Shown piece by piece: positions 8,379-17,600 of a stretch of 30,842 nucleotides of DNA. Source of the DNA: Synergistaceae bacterium. Lineage in GTDB: Bacteria; Synergistota; Synergistia; Synergistales; Aminobacteriaceae. Position numbers and translations under genes: made by a program. The DNA is taken from positions 1 through 30,842 of the forward strand of contig JAFTBT010000113.1 of the NCBI GenBank assembly GCA_017455085.1, in the 5' to 3' direction. The notes below the pieces were generated by a model that ran no database searches, was not told the DNA's origin, and worked only from the letters and a program-made list of their open reading frames with translations. The stretch's first letter is position 1. The number at the start of each line of letters is the position of its first letter.

Positions 8379-9326
8379 CTAAATGTCCCCCTCACTGAAT
8401 AAGGCATAGAACCCGTAAAGTGTTCCGGCAGAGATTATCCCGACGCATATATCCAGCGGAAGAATCAGCCCTGCACTGAAGATATTGCCTAGTGTACCTT
8501 TAGGGATTGCTGAGTTGATGTGATTTGCTCCTGTGAAGAATTTGCAGCCTATGGACAGAGCGAATAATGCCAGTGCTGTCGAGCTAGTCATGATATATGT
8601 GCGTTCGCTGAAGAACTGGTGAACTCGTTCGACCCCGAAAGCGTTTGCGGCAAGAATGAGTGCTGTTGAGAGTATTGCGCCTCCTGAGAAGCCTCCGCCC
8701 GGAGCTAGGTGAGCGTTGACTGCGATAACACAGCCCATCATGAGAATCACAGGGATGGACAGTGAAGCTATACCCTGCAAAATCTGGTCGTTGTGCCTGA
8801 GTGAGTGAGCATGTGTGAGAGAATCTTTAGGCTTGTACGCGCGAGAAGCCCCGAGAATCATCAACACGCTCATTGCGGCCGTGAACAGCACCAGAGTTCC
8901 GCCGAAAGTGTCGAATGCCCTGTAGTCCATAGTGATTCCGACGACGATGCTTTGGGCTCCTGTTTCGGTGAGGCCGTGCTTGACGTAGCGGTAGATGACT
9001 TCGTTGTTGGCGGGGTTATGTTCGTGGCCGAAGGGGGGAAGTTCTGCGACGGTTGCCAGTAACAGTGAGACTATTACGATGCAGATCAGGACGCTCAAGC
9101 CGGAGTATATGATGGAGAATAGGTGAAGGCCGTGAAGTTCGAGCCACTGGGTGTAGCGTTCTTTGAGTGTGGCCTCGTGGAAGCGGGAGAATTTGTCCTT
9201 CGGCTTGTGGGTGAAGGGAAGTGCAGGTGGAGGCTCTGGAGGGATGACTTCGTTTTCTGGGCGTGGGCCGTTGCTCATGACCCAGTTGAAGAATGCGAGC
9301 CAGATGTTGCGTAATTCTTCGTTCAA
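8379..9326 (-). CDS. mnhB: MnhB/MbhF-type antiporter subunit with an MbhE-like N-terminal half
   Basis: A 315-residue membrane protein, about twice the usual MnhB size. After a 70-residue proline-rich cytoplasmic start comes one membrane segment (HLFSIIYSGLSVLICIV). Next is an MbhE/MrpA-tail-like block with QSIVVGITMDYRAFDTFGG and a following helix. The C-terminal half is a normal MnhB domain with the conserved NAHLAPGGGFSGGAILS motif. This looks like a fusion of the two adjacent small subunits seen in Mbh/Mbs-type complexes. The start is TTG at 9326, with AAAGGAG about 11 bases upstream and an in-frame stop just before it. It is separated from the PIN remnant by 25 bases. Confidence 0.82.
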   Translation of the reverse strand: MNEELRNIWLAFFNWVMSNGPRPENEVIPPEPPPALPFTHKPKDKFSRFHEATLKERYTQWLELHGLHLFSIIYSGLSVLICIVIVSLLLATVAELPPFGHEHNPANNEVIYRYVKHGLTETGAQSIVVGITMDYRAFDTFGGTLVLFTAAMSVLMILGASRAYKPKDSLTHAHSLRHNDQILQGIASLSIPVILMMGCVIAVNAHLAPGGGFSGGAILSTALILAANAFGVERVHQFFSERTYIMTSSTALALFALSIGCKFFTGANHINSAIPKGTLGNIFSAGLILPLDICVGIISAGTLYGFYALFSEGDI

Positions 9327-9351
9327 GGTAAGTTATGCTCCTTTCGTGAGA

Positions 9352-9753
9352 TTATGCGAGTTCAAGAAATTCTGATGCGCTCATGATTCGGGGATTGGTT
9401 ATGCCTGAATCTAGAAAGTCCTTATCCCCTGTCAAGAATATATCTGCTCCGGCACTGATTGCTGCTCTGAGTATTGGGCGGTCGTTCTCATCACGGATTA
9501 ATTGCTCCTCTTTGTGAGGCTCATCGGGAACAGGCACAACCTCGCAAAAATGCATGTGCTTTACGAGAAAATCTGCCATGTCAGAAACATTATCCGGAAA
9601 ATTTCGGCTAAATACCCTGTATAGTTCCTCTATGCTGTATTCGCAGATTATAGCCTTGTTTTAGTATGCTGCTTTGATGAATGCTTTTGCCGATTTGCTC
9701 TCAGGCCATACTATGCACGAAATCAGAATGTTGGTATCTATGAAGACTCTCAT
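9352..9753 (-). pseudogene. PIN-domain toxin (TIGR00305/COG1569 type), interrupted by a stop codon
   Basis: From ATG 9753 the - strand reads MRVFIDTNILISCIVWPES, the classical PIN-domain opening with the first catalytic Asp. Codon 31 is TAA at 9663-9661. Reading through it, the same frame continues with the middle conserved Glu region (EELYRVF) and the C-terminal acidic motif DIFLTGDKDFLDSGI, ending at 9352. The domain (133 codons) is otherwise intact, so a single C, G or A to T change (from CAA, GAA or AAA) explains the break. PIN toxins are Mg-dependent RNases that cut tRNA or mRNA. A shorter product from ATG 9579 would lack the first active-site Asp and should be inactive. Confidence 0.8.
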
Positions 9754-9970
9754 TTTTTTTTGCAGCCCTCTCCTCTGCCATTTCTGCACGCAGTTCCTTC
9801 ATATAGGCTACAACATCTTCTTCCGACTCCCAGCCTGCTGTTTCCGCTGCACCCTTCATTGCTTCCTGAAGTTTCCTCATAGCGTGTACAGCCAGATTCA
9901 CTATGTATATTTCTTCGCAGTCCTGTATTGTTACTACATTTTCCCTGCATGTACGTGTATCCATATTCAT
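9701..9970 (-). CDS. Probable antitoxin partner of the PIN remnant
   Basis: A small acidic/helical protein of about 89 residues beginning MNMDTRTCRENVVTIQDCEE, with a helical region rich in Glu, Met and Ala that fits a toxin-binding antitoxin. I do not recognise the DNA-binding fold. The ATG overlaps the stop of the DUF4040 gene (TGATG), so it is translated from the antiporter mRNA. It overlaps the toxin start by 53 bases because the frame runs through a nine-A tract. One more A would end it at ...AAKKK and create an ATGA junction with the toxin ATG. The last 19 residues are therefore probably not ancestral. Confidence 0.6.
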   Translation of the reverse strand: MNMDTRTCRENVVTIQDCEEIYIVNLAVHAMRKLQEAMKGAAETAGWESEEDVVAYMKELRAEMAEERAAKKNESLHRYQHSDFVHSMA

Positions 9971-10227
9971 CACTTATCCTCCTCGTCTTTGTGTCCCATC
10001 TTGGCAATTTTACGCAGTGCCAGAAAAAACAGCACACTCGTTACTCCCGCACCTAATGCCGCTTCAGTTATGGCCAAGTCCGGCGAACGCAGCAACACCC
10101 ATATCACCGCCATCACTAGGCTGTAGCTCATGAAGATTATTACGGAGTTCAGCAGGTTGCTCGAAATAGACACTGCCACAGCACACACTATCAGGAATAT
10201 CAGCAGCAGCCACTCAATCACCAGCAT
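9970..10227 (-). CDS. DUF4040 (MbhD-like) antiporter subunit
   Basis: An 85-residue protein with two to three hydrophobic helices and the family core LLRSPDLAITEAALGAGVTSVLFF. This is the MbhD / MrpA-C-terminal-like DUF4040 domain, which lines the ion path in Mbh and Mrp complexes (family knowledge). Its start overlaps the mnhG stop by 14 bases. In canonical Mrp systems the domain is part of MnhA; as a free subunit it marks the split, Mbh/Mbs-like layout. The antitoxin gene begins in its stop codon. Confidence 0.85.
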   Translation of the reverse strand: MLVIEWLLLIFLIVCAVAVSISSNLLNSVIIFMSYSLVMAVIWVLLRSPDLAITEAALGAGVTSVLFFLALRKIAKMGHKDEEDK

Positions 10228-10558
10228 CTAGACTCTCTCCTTTCGTCATGTCCACGTAGTCACACAGACTCTCTATCTCCGGATTCGTCTTCACTTCCGC
10301 TCCAGCAACAAAATGCATCGCCGCAGGACTACACATCCACAAAAACACCACCACAAGCCCCAGCTTCAGGCTAAACACGCTCCATCCAGACAGCACCATC
10401 AATCCCAACAGCACCAACAGCGCGCCCAGCGTGTCGCATTTCCCGGCTACATGTATCCTGTTCAGCATGTGCGAAAACCTAAACACTCCAAGCACAGACA
10501 CTCCGAACGTAAACAGTCCCGCAAGTATCAGCACTCCAGCAATCACTACACGTATCAT
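10214..10558 (-). CDS. mnhG: Mrp antiporter subunit G
   Basis: A 114-residue membrane protein with three hydrophobic segments. It carries the MnhG core: GVFRFSHMLNRIHVAGKCDTLG followed by the LLGLMVLSGWS helix, and a soluble acidic tail. MnhG belongs to the small-subunit group E-F-G needed for assembly of the Mrp Na+/H+ antiporter. The ATG overlaps the mnhF stop (4 bases) and its end overlaps the DUF4040 start, so the genes form one coupled series. Confidence 0.9.
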   Translation of the reverse strand: MIRVVIAGVLILAGLFTFGVSVLGVFRFSHMLNRIHVAGKCDTLGALLVLLGLMVLSGWSVFSLKLGLVVVFLWMCSPAAMHFVAGAEVKTNPEIESLCDYVDMTKGESLDAGD

Positions 10559-10854
10559 GATTCTTTACTGCCCTCCTCCTTATTCTCCAGCACCGACCGG
10601 CCAAGCACTACCACAGCAAGAAAACTTATTATCGCGTAAATCAGGCATATATCCGCCAAATATTCCTGCCCAACAGCCACAGCAAGCACCGCTATCAATA
10701 CTATAGTCTGAGTCACTACCATGTTCGCAGATATGATTCTGTCAGTGTATCTTGGCCCAAGCGCAGCCAGCATCAGGCACAAAAACACCATCACAGACAA
10801 AAATACCGCGCTCCCTATAAGTAATATCTCCCTCAAAGTCTCAGCATCAGGCAT
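10555..10854 (-). CDS. mnhF: Mrp antiporter subunit F
   Basis: A 99-residue protein with three hydrophobic helices. The MnhF signature region GPRYTDRIISANMVVTQTI is intact, with the conserved Asp-Arg pair between helices 1 and 2. I chose ATG 10854 (MPDAETLRE), which overlaps the mnhE stop by 8 bases. An upstream in-frame start at 10902 would add a non-hydrophobic extension untypical of the family. A GGAGAG Shine-Dalgarno lies inside the end of mnhE. Confidence 0.88.
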   Translation of the reverse strand: MPDAETLREILLIGSAVFLSVMVFLCLMLAALGPRYTDRIISANMVVTQTIVLIAVLAVAVGQEYLADICLIYAIISFLAVVVLGRSVLENKEEGSKES

Positions 10855-11323
10855 TCGCAATTCTCTCCATTCTCGCAAGTAATTTCTCGAATACACTCCC
10901 ATAAAGTCCTGAGGCCATTTTCCGCGTCAATGCATGCACAAGAAATTCATTGCCCTCAAGAGAGACCGTGATAGTTCCAGGAATCAGGGTGATGGAGTTT
11001 GCGAGGGCTGTCCTTGCGGTGTGAGTCTTCAGGGGGGTTGTGAACTTCACCAGACACGGCTCTACGTCTATCTCCGGAGCCAGAACCAGCTTTGTGATTG
11101 CAGCATTGGCTTTGATGATCTCGATTAGCAGCACTATCACGTACAGTACTGCGTCAGGAAAGAGCTTCAGGTATCTCCAGAAAGATACTCCGGTGAAATG
11201 AATATGCATCACGTGTCTGAGAAACTGATCCAGAAGCAGCGACAAGAATATTCCGGCTATGATGATTTCTATGGTAACCCTGCCGTTGAAGATTACCCAT
11301 AAAGCGAAATATACGAGGCTCAA
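10847..11323 (-). CDS. mnhE: Mrp antiporter subunit E
   Basis: A 158-residue membrane protein with N-terminal helices (VYFALWVIFNGRVTIEIIIAG) and the conserved C-terminal soluble region ANSITLIPGTITVSLEGNEFLVHAL, diagnostic of MnhE. It is the first gene of the antiporter operon. The start is TTG at 11323, placed 7 bases after a strong GGGAGGT. No ATG is available before the conserved N-terminus. The complex as a whole should exchange Na+ or another cation for protons at the cytoplasmic membrane. No hydrogenase or dehydrogenase subunits accompany it in the window. Confidence 0.88.
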   Translation of the reverse strand: MSLVYFALWVIFNGRVTIEIIIAGIFLSLLLDQFLRHVMHIHFTGVSFWRYLKLFPDAVLYVIVLLIEIIKANAAITKLVLAPEIDVEPCLVKFTTPLKTHTARTALANSITLIPGTITVSLEGNEFLVHALTRKMASGLYGSVFEKLLARMERIANA

Positions 11324-11365
11324 ATAAATACCTCCCTTATGAATTGATTGATTGGGACTGCAAAA

Positions 11366-11374
11366 ATTGTAGCA
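11366..11374 (-). promoter_or_regulatory. Extended -10 promoter for the antiporter operon
   Basis: On the - strand TGCTACAAT lies about 43 bases ahead of the mnhE TTG start: a TGn extension plus TACAAT. The -35 region is only T-rich. It fits the promoter style seen elsewhere in the window. Confidence 0.45.
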
Positions 11375-11459
11375 TATACTGACTGATAAAAACTCTTGCG
11401 CTGTTATATTTCACGCTATCCCACAACAAAAATTTAGTGTCATTATTCGGCAAAAGGGG

Positions 11460-12381
11460 ATGCATTGTATCACTCTGTTTGTCGGTACTTCAGCAGCAGA
11501 CACCAGAACATGCACTGCAAAAGGCTTCGGCGGAAACATCACGGTAACCCTAACTCTTGAGGGCGGAGTCATCACCGGATACGAAGTTCAGGCGGACAGT
11601 GAGACCCCCGCAACCATGAAAAGGTGCAAAAGTTACCTTTGAGCAGGAAACCGTCGGCATTGGTTCACCGTTGCACGACAAAAACGGCGCAATAGTCGAG
11701 AACGAAGGCACTAATCCGGCAATTCTGCTCCCTGCACAGATGTCTGCTCAGCAGTCTCTTGCTGTCGAGCTGTCTCCGGCGCAAAGGTTACTTCACGTGG
11801 CAATCATGAGTGCTGCTGCACAGGCCACCCGCAAAGCTGGAGGAGACACTACAGACTGACAGGCAGAAGTCCCAGTAACAGTTCACGAACATATGCACGA
11901 AGCTGACGTTGTGATTATCGGTGCTGGAGAATCAGGGCTCACTGCGGCTATAGCTGCCTCTGATTCTGGAGCGTCCGTTATCGTCATCGAGTAGTTTGCG
12001 GAGCTGTGTATAACTCAGTTGACCCCGAAGGACAGAAAAATCTCTCCATAAATGCAGCATATGAAGCGGCTCTAATGGCTGCCCTTGACGAAAAACATAT
12101 GGAACTGCAGCGACAAAGTGGAAGACCTGAAACTTATTGAGCCTTTTGCTGCGGACTCATACCCTGACTATCAATACACACACCTGCTTGCTGACGAGAC
12201 AGAACGCGTTACGGGAGTTCAGGCTGTGAACAAGCTAGGACATACTGAGAGCTTCACCGCAAAGATGGGCATTATCATGGCGACCGGAGGCTATAATGCA
12301 AATGCCAAAATGATTCAGGCAAACAACACCAGCGGAAAATGGGACTTCCGACGTATCATAAAGACTCCAACACCTGAATAA
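11460..12381 (+). pseudogene. Decayed FMN-binding/FAD flavoprotein (flavocytochrome c/fumarate-reductase-like)
   Basis: Pieces of one gene can be read in all three frames. First comes an FMN-binding domain (GGNITVTLTLEGGVITGYEV, then after a frameshift VTFEQETVGIGSPLHD and NEGTNPAILLPAQ). After an in-frame TGA at 11857-11859 comes the FAD-binding Rossmann start ADVVIIGAGESGLTAAIA, ended by a stop near 11991. A third frame has CGAVYNSVDPEGQKN, and a fourth segment from 12085 has MGIIMATGGYNANAKM. The order matches FMN_bind plus FAD_binding_2 reductases that pass electrons to fumarate-like acceptors. Large parts of the flavoprotein are missing and the C-terminus is absent. At least three frameshifts and two stops make this dead. 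Confidence 0.82.
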
Positions 12382-12442
12382 CTCTACGCTCTCACCAACA
12401 AAATCCCAGCTGCCAGTTCGTTATACATGATGAATTGCAATT

Positions 12443-12451
12443 TGCTATAAA
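12443..12451 (+). promoter_or_regulatory. Possible promoter and small palindrome ahead of the acyltransferase
   Basis: TGCTATAAA forms an extended -10-like element in the 147-base gap after the pseudogene. Downstream, CGTTAA (12486-12491) and TTAACG (12499-12504) form an inverted repeat with a 7-base spacer that could be an operator. Nothing else is evident in 12382-12528. Confidence 0.35.
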
Positions 12452-12528
12452 CATGTTAACATACGCAACTACCCATAAATTTCTACGTTAATATATTCTT
12501 AACGCACAGAAGGAGTTGTACTATCATC

Positions 12529-13581
12529 GTGTCCACACCAAACCAGACCATAAAAACCCCACGAAATTCCTCACTCGAACTCTTAAGAATTATCTCGATG
12601 CTGATGATCGTCTCATGTCATTTTGCAGCTCATGGAGGCTTTACGTTTCTTGATGCAGCTTCATTCACTGTCAATAAAGAGTGGTGGCGTTTTCTGGCTA
12701 TGGGAGGAGATATTGGCAATACTATATTTCTGCTTCTGTCTGGGTATTTCCTCATAGGCTCGTCAGGCATAAATTCCAGTAAGATCATCAACTTGTGGCT
12801 GAGAATGTTCTTCTGGTCAGTAACTATTTACTGCGTGTTCGTATTAGCAGGCTTCGACCCATTTTCGCTGAAAAATATGCTGAAGAGTGCAATGCCGGTT
12901 ACTCAATATGCGTGGTGGTTCGCCAGTACGTACTTTATGCTGTATATCTTTCATCCATACTTGAACATACTGCTTCGTAGTCTTTCGAAATCAGAATACA
13001 GAAAATTTCTCATAATCTTCATGGTTTATCATGTCATAGTCCACGTGAGTCCAATGGGGTATCTTCTGGGGAGCAAGCTGGCAAACTTTATGTTCCTGTA
13101 CTCTCTTGCGGGCTATATCAGGCTTCATGCTAACCCGTCCCCTAAAGTGAATTATATTTTCTGGGGCTTTGTGGCTTTAGGAGTAAATCTGTTATGTTTC
13201 GTGGTATTTGATGCTGCTGCAGAACATATACCATCAGTAAGATATCTCGACAAGATTCTGCTGGTAGCGAGGAAATCGTTTGCATTGATCATACCGCTGT
13301 GTCTGATGGTCGGATTCAGCCGTCTCACAATCCCTAATAGCAAACTCATTAACCTTATTGCTTCGGCAACGTTCGGAGTATACCTGATACATGACAACGA
13401 CAACAATCTTATCAGGCAATTTCTGTGGCATACTGTTTTCAAGAATGCTGCATATCAGGACAGTCTGTATTTTATTCCGTACTCTATAGCTGTGATTCTG
13501 ACGGTGTATATCTCTTGCGTCATATTAGAGCTTATTCGGGCGAAGGTCTTCAAGACTATATCCGGAGGGCGGATCTCATAG
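12529..13581 (+). CDS. Membrane acyltransferase, acyltransferase-3 family
   Basis: A 350-residue protein with about ten hydrophobic segments. The N-terminal SSLELLRIISMLMIVSCHF block carries the Arg...His arrangement typical of acyltransferase-3 (OafA/OatA-like) enzymes, which move acyl groups onto cell-surface sugars, peptidoglycan or exported metabolites. A late GVYLIHDNDNNLI segment fits the C-terminal helix of such proteins. There is no attached SGNH domain. The start is GTG at 12529 with AAGGAG 13 bases upstream; no closer start exists. It stands alone, without sugar-biosynthesis neighbours, so the acceptor is unknown. Codon use is more A+T-rich than in the antiporter operon. Confidence 0.8.
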   Translation: MSTPNQTIKTPRNSSLELLRIISMLMIVSCHFAAHGGFTFLDAASFTVNKEWWRFLAMGGDIGNTIFLLLSGYFLIGSSGINSSKIINLWLRMFFWSVTIYCVFVLAGFDPFSLKNMLKSAMPVTQYAWWFASTYFMLYIFHPYLNILLRSLSKSEYRKFLIIFMVYHVIVHVSPMGYLLGSKLANFMFLYSLAGYIRLHANPSPKVNYIFWGFVALGVNLLCFVVFDAAAEHIPSVRYLDKILLVARKSFALIIPLCLMVGFSRLTIPNSKLINLIASATFGVYLIHDNDNNLIRQFLWHTVFKNAAYQDSLYFIPYSIAVILTVYISCVILELIRAKVFKTISGGRIS

Positions 13582-13679
13582 AGTTTTAGTGTTATGAATT
13601 TTGCGTGTGTCCTGCATACCGGGCTGTTACGAGCAAAAGTCTTCATGATTCTCACAAACGGCAGCCTCTCGTAGAATCT

Positions 13680-13688
13680 TGCTATAAT
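13680..13688 (+). promoter_or_regulatory. Extended -10 promoter for the J-domain gene
   Basis: TGCTATAAT, identical to the rpmB element, lies about 35 bases before the predicted start. It also shows that the gene is transcribed separately from the acyltransferase. Confidence 0.6.
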
Positions 13689-13722
13689 TAGTCATCCCAT
13701 TTCTTAACGGAGGACCATTGCC

Positions 13723-14613
13723 ATCGAACACTCAGAGATCATCTCATCCCTGCGGACTCTCGGCCTCGATCCAGGAGCTTCGCAGGAAGATATTCGTTCA
13801 GCCTTCAGGAGACTCGCCAAAGAACTCCACCCAGACGTCACCGGACAGAAAAGCGACTTCCGCTTCAAGCAGATCACCGGCGCATACAACCTCCTGAAGA
13901 CTCTCACACCCGAAGAGCTCCACGCACTCACCGCCCAGAGTCCCGACTATCAGCTCATCAGGGCAGAACATCAACGCCAAGAATCCGCCCGCCAGTCCGC
14001 CGCCAAAATCGACTCCATCCTCGACAAGTACGACCGTGAACTCAAGGACTACTACGCCTCACACCAATCCGCAGGCCTCGACATTCAGGGCGCAGTGTTA
14101 CGCCTCAAGTCCCACAATCCCGCAGCACTCAGAGCAACACTCAAGCACTCCGCTCACCTCGCAAACAGAACAGAGTTCCGCAAAGCAATGTCCGAACTCC
14201 TCAACAGGCCCGAAATCGACTCGTCCTGTGCCGAGATCATCGCCTACCTCCCATTTGACACAATGACCCGCAAAGTCTTGGCCGCAGACTCCGCAGGCAA
14301 TGCCCGCAATTTGCCCGTAAGCCTAATCATCAGCCTCATGGGGAATGACTCGGACGTGATAGAGAGCTTCTTGCTGAACGTAAGGCCCGAAGATTTTGCT
14401 GCTGTGTTGAGACGCTGGCCGACAGGTAAGACCATGAATCCGAACATCATACGCAGGCTGTTGGAGTCCAATGACGCAAGAGTCTTAGTGCCTGTGTTGT
14501 CGCTGATGAAGAGCGCATTTCCGCAAAGTGCCGCATTCTGCCGAAAAAGGCTCTCCGAACTTGAGGGACACCCTACAGCAGCAGTGAGGGCTTGGGCGAA
14601 AAAGTTAGTATAA
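13723..14613 (+). CDS. J-domain (DnaJ-like) protein with a non-canonical start
   Basis: The open frame runs from just after a TAA at 13705-13707. Its first 60 codons encode a J domain: LGLDPGASQEDIRSAFRRLA, then the essential HPD in KELHPDVTG and a final helix FKQITGAYNLLK. J domains stimulate Hsp70 ATPase. The remaining ~230 residues are helical with HEAT-like character (LKSHNPAALRATLKH, LLESNDARVLVPVLSLM). No ATG, GTG or TTG exists in frame before 14095, which would delete the J domain. A GGAGG at 13709-13713 places ATC 13723 at 9 bases, or ATT 13717 at 3. I give ATC, with low certainty on the exact codon. An extended -10 lies upstream. Confidence 0.75.
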   Translation: MEHSEIISSLRTLGLDPGASQEDIRSAFRRLAKELHPDVTGQKSDFRFKQITGAYNLLKTLTPEELHALTAQSPDYQLIRAEHQRQESARQSAAKIDSILDKYDRELKDYYASHQSAGLDIQGAVLRLKSHNPAALRATLKHSAHLANRTEFRKAMSELLNRPEIDSSCAEIIAYLPFDTMTRKVLAADSAGNARNLPVSLIISLMGNDSDVIESFLLNVRPEDFAAVLRRWPTGKTMNPNIIRRLLESNDARVLVPVLSLMKSAFPQSAAFCRKRLSELEGHPTAAVRAWAKKLV

Positions 14614-14614
14614 T
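14609..14614 (+). promoter_or_regulatory. -10 element for the metalloprotease gene
   Basis: TATAAT spans the stop codon of the J-domain gene, about 40 bases before the next GTG start. A clear -35 is not visible. Confidence 0.45.
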
Positions 14615-14653
14615 TCTCTCACACCATACTATTAACAAAGGAGATGCTTCATC

Positions 14654-17600
14654 GTGAGTAACAGGAAGTTTTTCGTGTTCATGAGTATATTTTTCCTGCT
14701 ATGTCTGGCTGCGTTCACCGGCGGATGCGGAGGAGGCGGAGGCGGAAGTTCACACCCAAGTGCTGTTGAACCGAGTCCCGATATTACCGTCCCAACGAGT
14801 CCAGACACACCCGCACCTTCAGGCTACACCGTATCCTTCAACTCCAACGGAGGCTCTGAGATCCCCAGCGTTACCGTCAGCAAAAACAGCACCATCAATC
14901 AGCCCGAAGACCCCGTGAAAGATTCATGCCTCTTTGCCGGCTGGTACAAGGACAACGAAACTTTTGCAGACCCCTTCGCTTTCGGTGATGACGGCGAAAA
15001 AGTAACCGGAAACATTACGCTTTATGCACAGTGGTTCGATGATGACCCCGCAGGTTTCGCAGTGGATTATTCGCTCGCAATGATAGAGATAGCTTACTCT
15101 GACGGAGATAATCCCGACTACGTCACGCAGAATCTTGGCCTGCCCTCAAGCTCCGAAGGACTCCCCATCACGTGGACAAGCACAAACTCCGCAGCCATTG
15201 CCCCAAACGGAGCAGTAACTCGTCCCGCAGGCAGCAACACTAGAGTCATTCTCACGGCCTCAGCAGTCAGCGGAGACTTCAGAGCCGCAAAGAGCTTTGA
15301 CCTCACAGTGATACGCGCAAGGTCTCTCACGCCGGAACAGGCAAAAATAGTGATCGCTCCCGTTGATGTGGCTGATATTGAGGCGATGAACTACAGCAAT
15401 GACGCTTTCGAGATGGACTACTCAGAATCGAGTGACGTTGTTCGCGCGATTGAGGGTAGATTCACGAACATTACTGTGGGGAATGCTGACGATGCCCTTG
15501 ACGCGGTGCAGAGCGTTCACGGTATGCTAGGCATTGATGACCCCTACGAGGAGTCCGAACTCTTCAGCGTTGCCAGAGACGAATACGGAGCTCAGTACTC
15601 CTTCAGGCAGGTATACCCTCACGCGGACACTCACGAGAAGATTCCTGTGTACGGAAGGGTGCTTATGGTCTCGGCGAATGCTTCAGGTGATACGGATTTC
15701 CTCACGTCAAATTTCTCGCCCACTGACAGCATGAATGACGTATACACTCAGTACACGAAGGACATTGCGGAGAGTGCAGCACTCAGGCATTACGCAGGCA
15801 GCAACAGCACCGTTGATGTAGTTTCGAGCGATACCAGAAAGATCATTTACTCGCTGGGAGACTATGAGCTTGAGCCGGTTATGGCCTTCGAGGTGAGAGT
15901 CAGGGGGAATACTTCGAGCGGTGATGTTATTGACGAGAATGTTATCGTGAGCGGTCATGATTTGTCGATTATCGCGGTGGATGAGAATATCCGCACGTGG
16001 AAGAAGAATGACACTGCAAGAGACGAACTCGGAGTCCTCCAGACATTTCCGGTAACGTATGACCTGCTGCTTAGGAAAAATATGCGTGACAGCGGGCATC
16101 CTGAGGTCAGGATATACAACGGCAATCTAGATACTCCTGTGCGTACGATCTTTTCAGGCAGCTTCAGGGACGGACAACAGATTTCAGCCTACACGAATAT
16201 GCGGAGAGTCATAAACTGGTGGAGGGTTACTTTTGGCAGAAACTCTCTAAACAATAAGGGAATGACCGTGAAGGTAGTTACTCACGATACGAGCACACGT
16301 GATAATGCCTACTGGAGTTCCCAAAGCGAATATATCGCCATCTGCAACCTGTACAACAGCAACAAGTACGAGTTTTCGCGCGCAATAGGTCTCGACACTC
16401 TGACTCACGAGACTACTCACGCAGTAATGTATTACTCCACCGGAGGCATTCCCTACAAGAACGCAACGGGAGCAATTGATGACGGCTATGCAGATATTTT
16501 CGGATGTCTCAGAGATCGGGATTGGCAGCACGGCTGGAGAGTCGACCCCAACAGCACAGACCCAGAGAAAGGCATAACGTACTTCGTCGACAAGACTCAA
16601 TGCTTGAGGGACGCTAGGGAGGCCATCACCGTAAACAGCCTCTCTCAGAATGACAACAACGACGGGACTCTGGACGACATTAACGACCTGTACGACATGT
16701 ACAAGACTGTTGCCCCCGCTCGCGTGAACGACAACAACGGCTGTCACACGTATTGCCGACTCGTGACTCATGCGGCGTACCTCATGCATCAGGACGGAGC
16801 AGAATCTGACGGCCTGACTTGGGTGGAGCTTGGCCGGGTGTGGTACAAGTCCTTCACTATGGGTTATGACGCAACATCGGACTTCCACACTGTGAGGCGC
16901 AATATTCTGCGTTCAGCGCAGCAGCTCAGGCTCTCAGACGCAAAGATACGCACCATCAAGAAAGCGTTCGACAAGATCGGAGTCTATGGCCGCAGAGGAA
17001 CTATCAAGGGCAGAGTCACGGACTACATGAACGGCGGGACACTAAGCGTAGGGACTGCGAGCGTGATAATTCGCGGGAGTGCAGGGCAGATCGAGACGCG
17101 TATATCGACGGTGAGTGCTGACGGGAGATTTTCTGTCAATGTGGAGACAGGGCATCACACAGTTACGGTATATCCCAATGCCGGATCTTACAGGACATAC
17201 CAGACTAGAGTCTCCCTCGTGAACGACAAGGACTCCGTTAATATTAATGCTGCTCTGGTCAGGACAGGGACAGGGAGCATTGACGTGTATGTACGTGACG
17301 CGAAGACGGGAAATTATCTCAGCGGTGTAACTGTCCGTGTGGTGAACAACTGGACGCAGGCCACAGAGCAGGGAACTACGAACAGCAGCGGCAGATATAC
17401 CTTCAGGGGGATTCCTTCGGGGTACTACACTGTGAGGACGTACAGAACAGGCTACAACGGCGGAGAGTTTTCGGTGACATTGCCTCCGTCACGGACGATT
17501 ACCCTCAACGGGGCTGTTTACCCGGAATCTAGAGAACGCTATATAGTGCTGCTTGAGACGGAAGAGTCTAACTTCAACGATTTTTCTGCGCACCTGAAGG

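Noticed and set aside
4951..8407. Respiratory complex I genes
   Set aside because: NuoM/N/K-like subunits are present, but they stand with MnhE, F, G and B and without NuoA, B, C, D, H, I or J.
9701..10133. Two + strand frames (9674 and 9903) in the toxin-antitoxin region
   Set aside because: They are antisense to the DUF4040 and antitoxin genes, lack ribosome sites, and give unrelated hydrophobic or Ser-rich translations.
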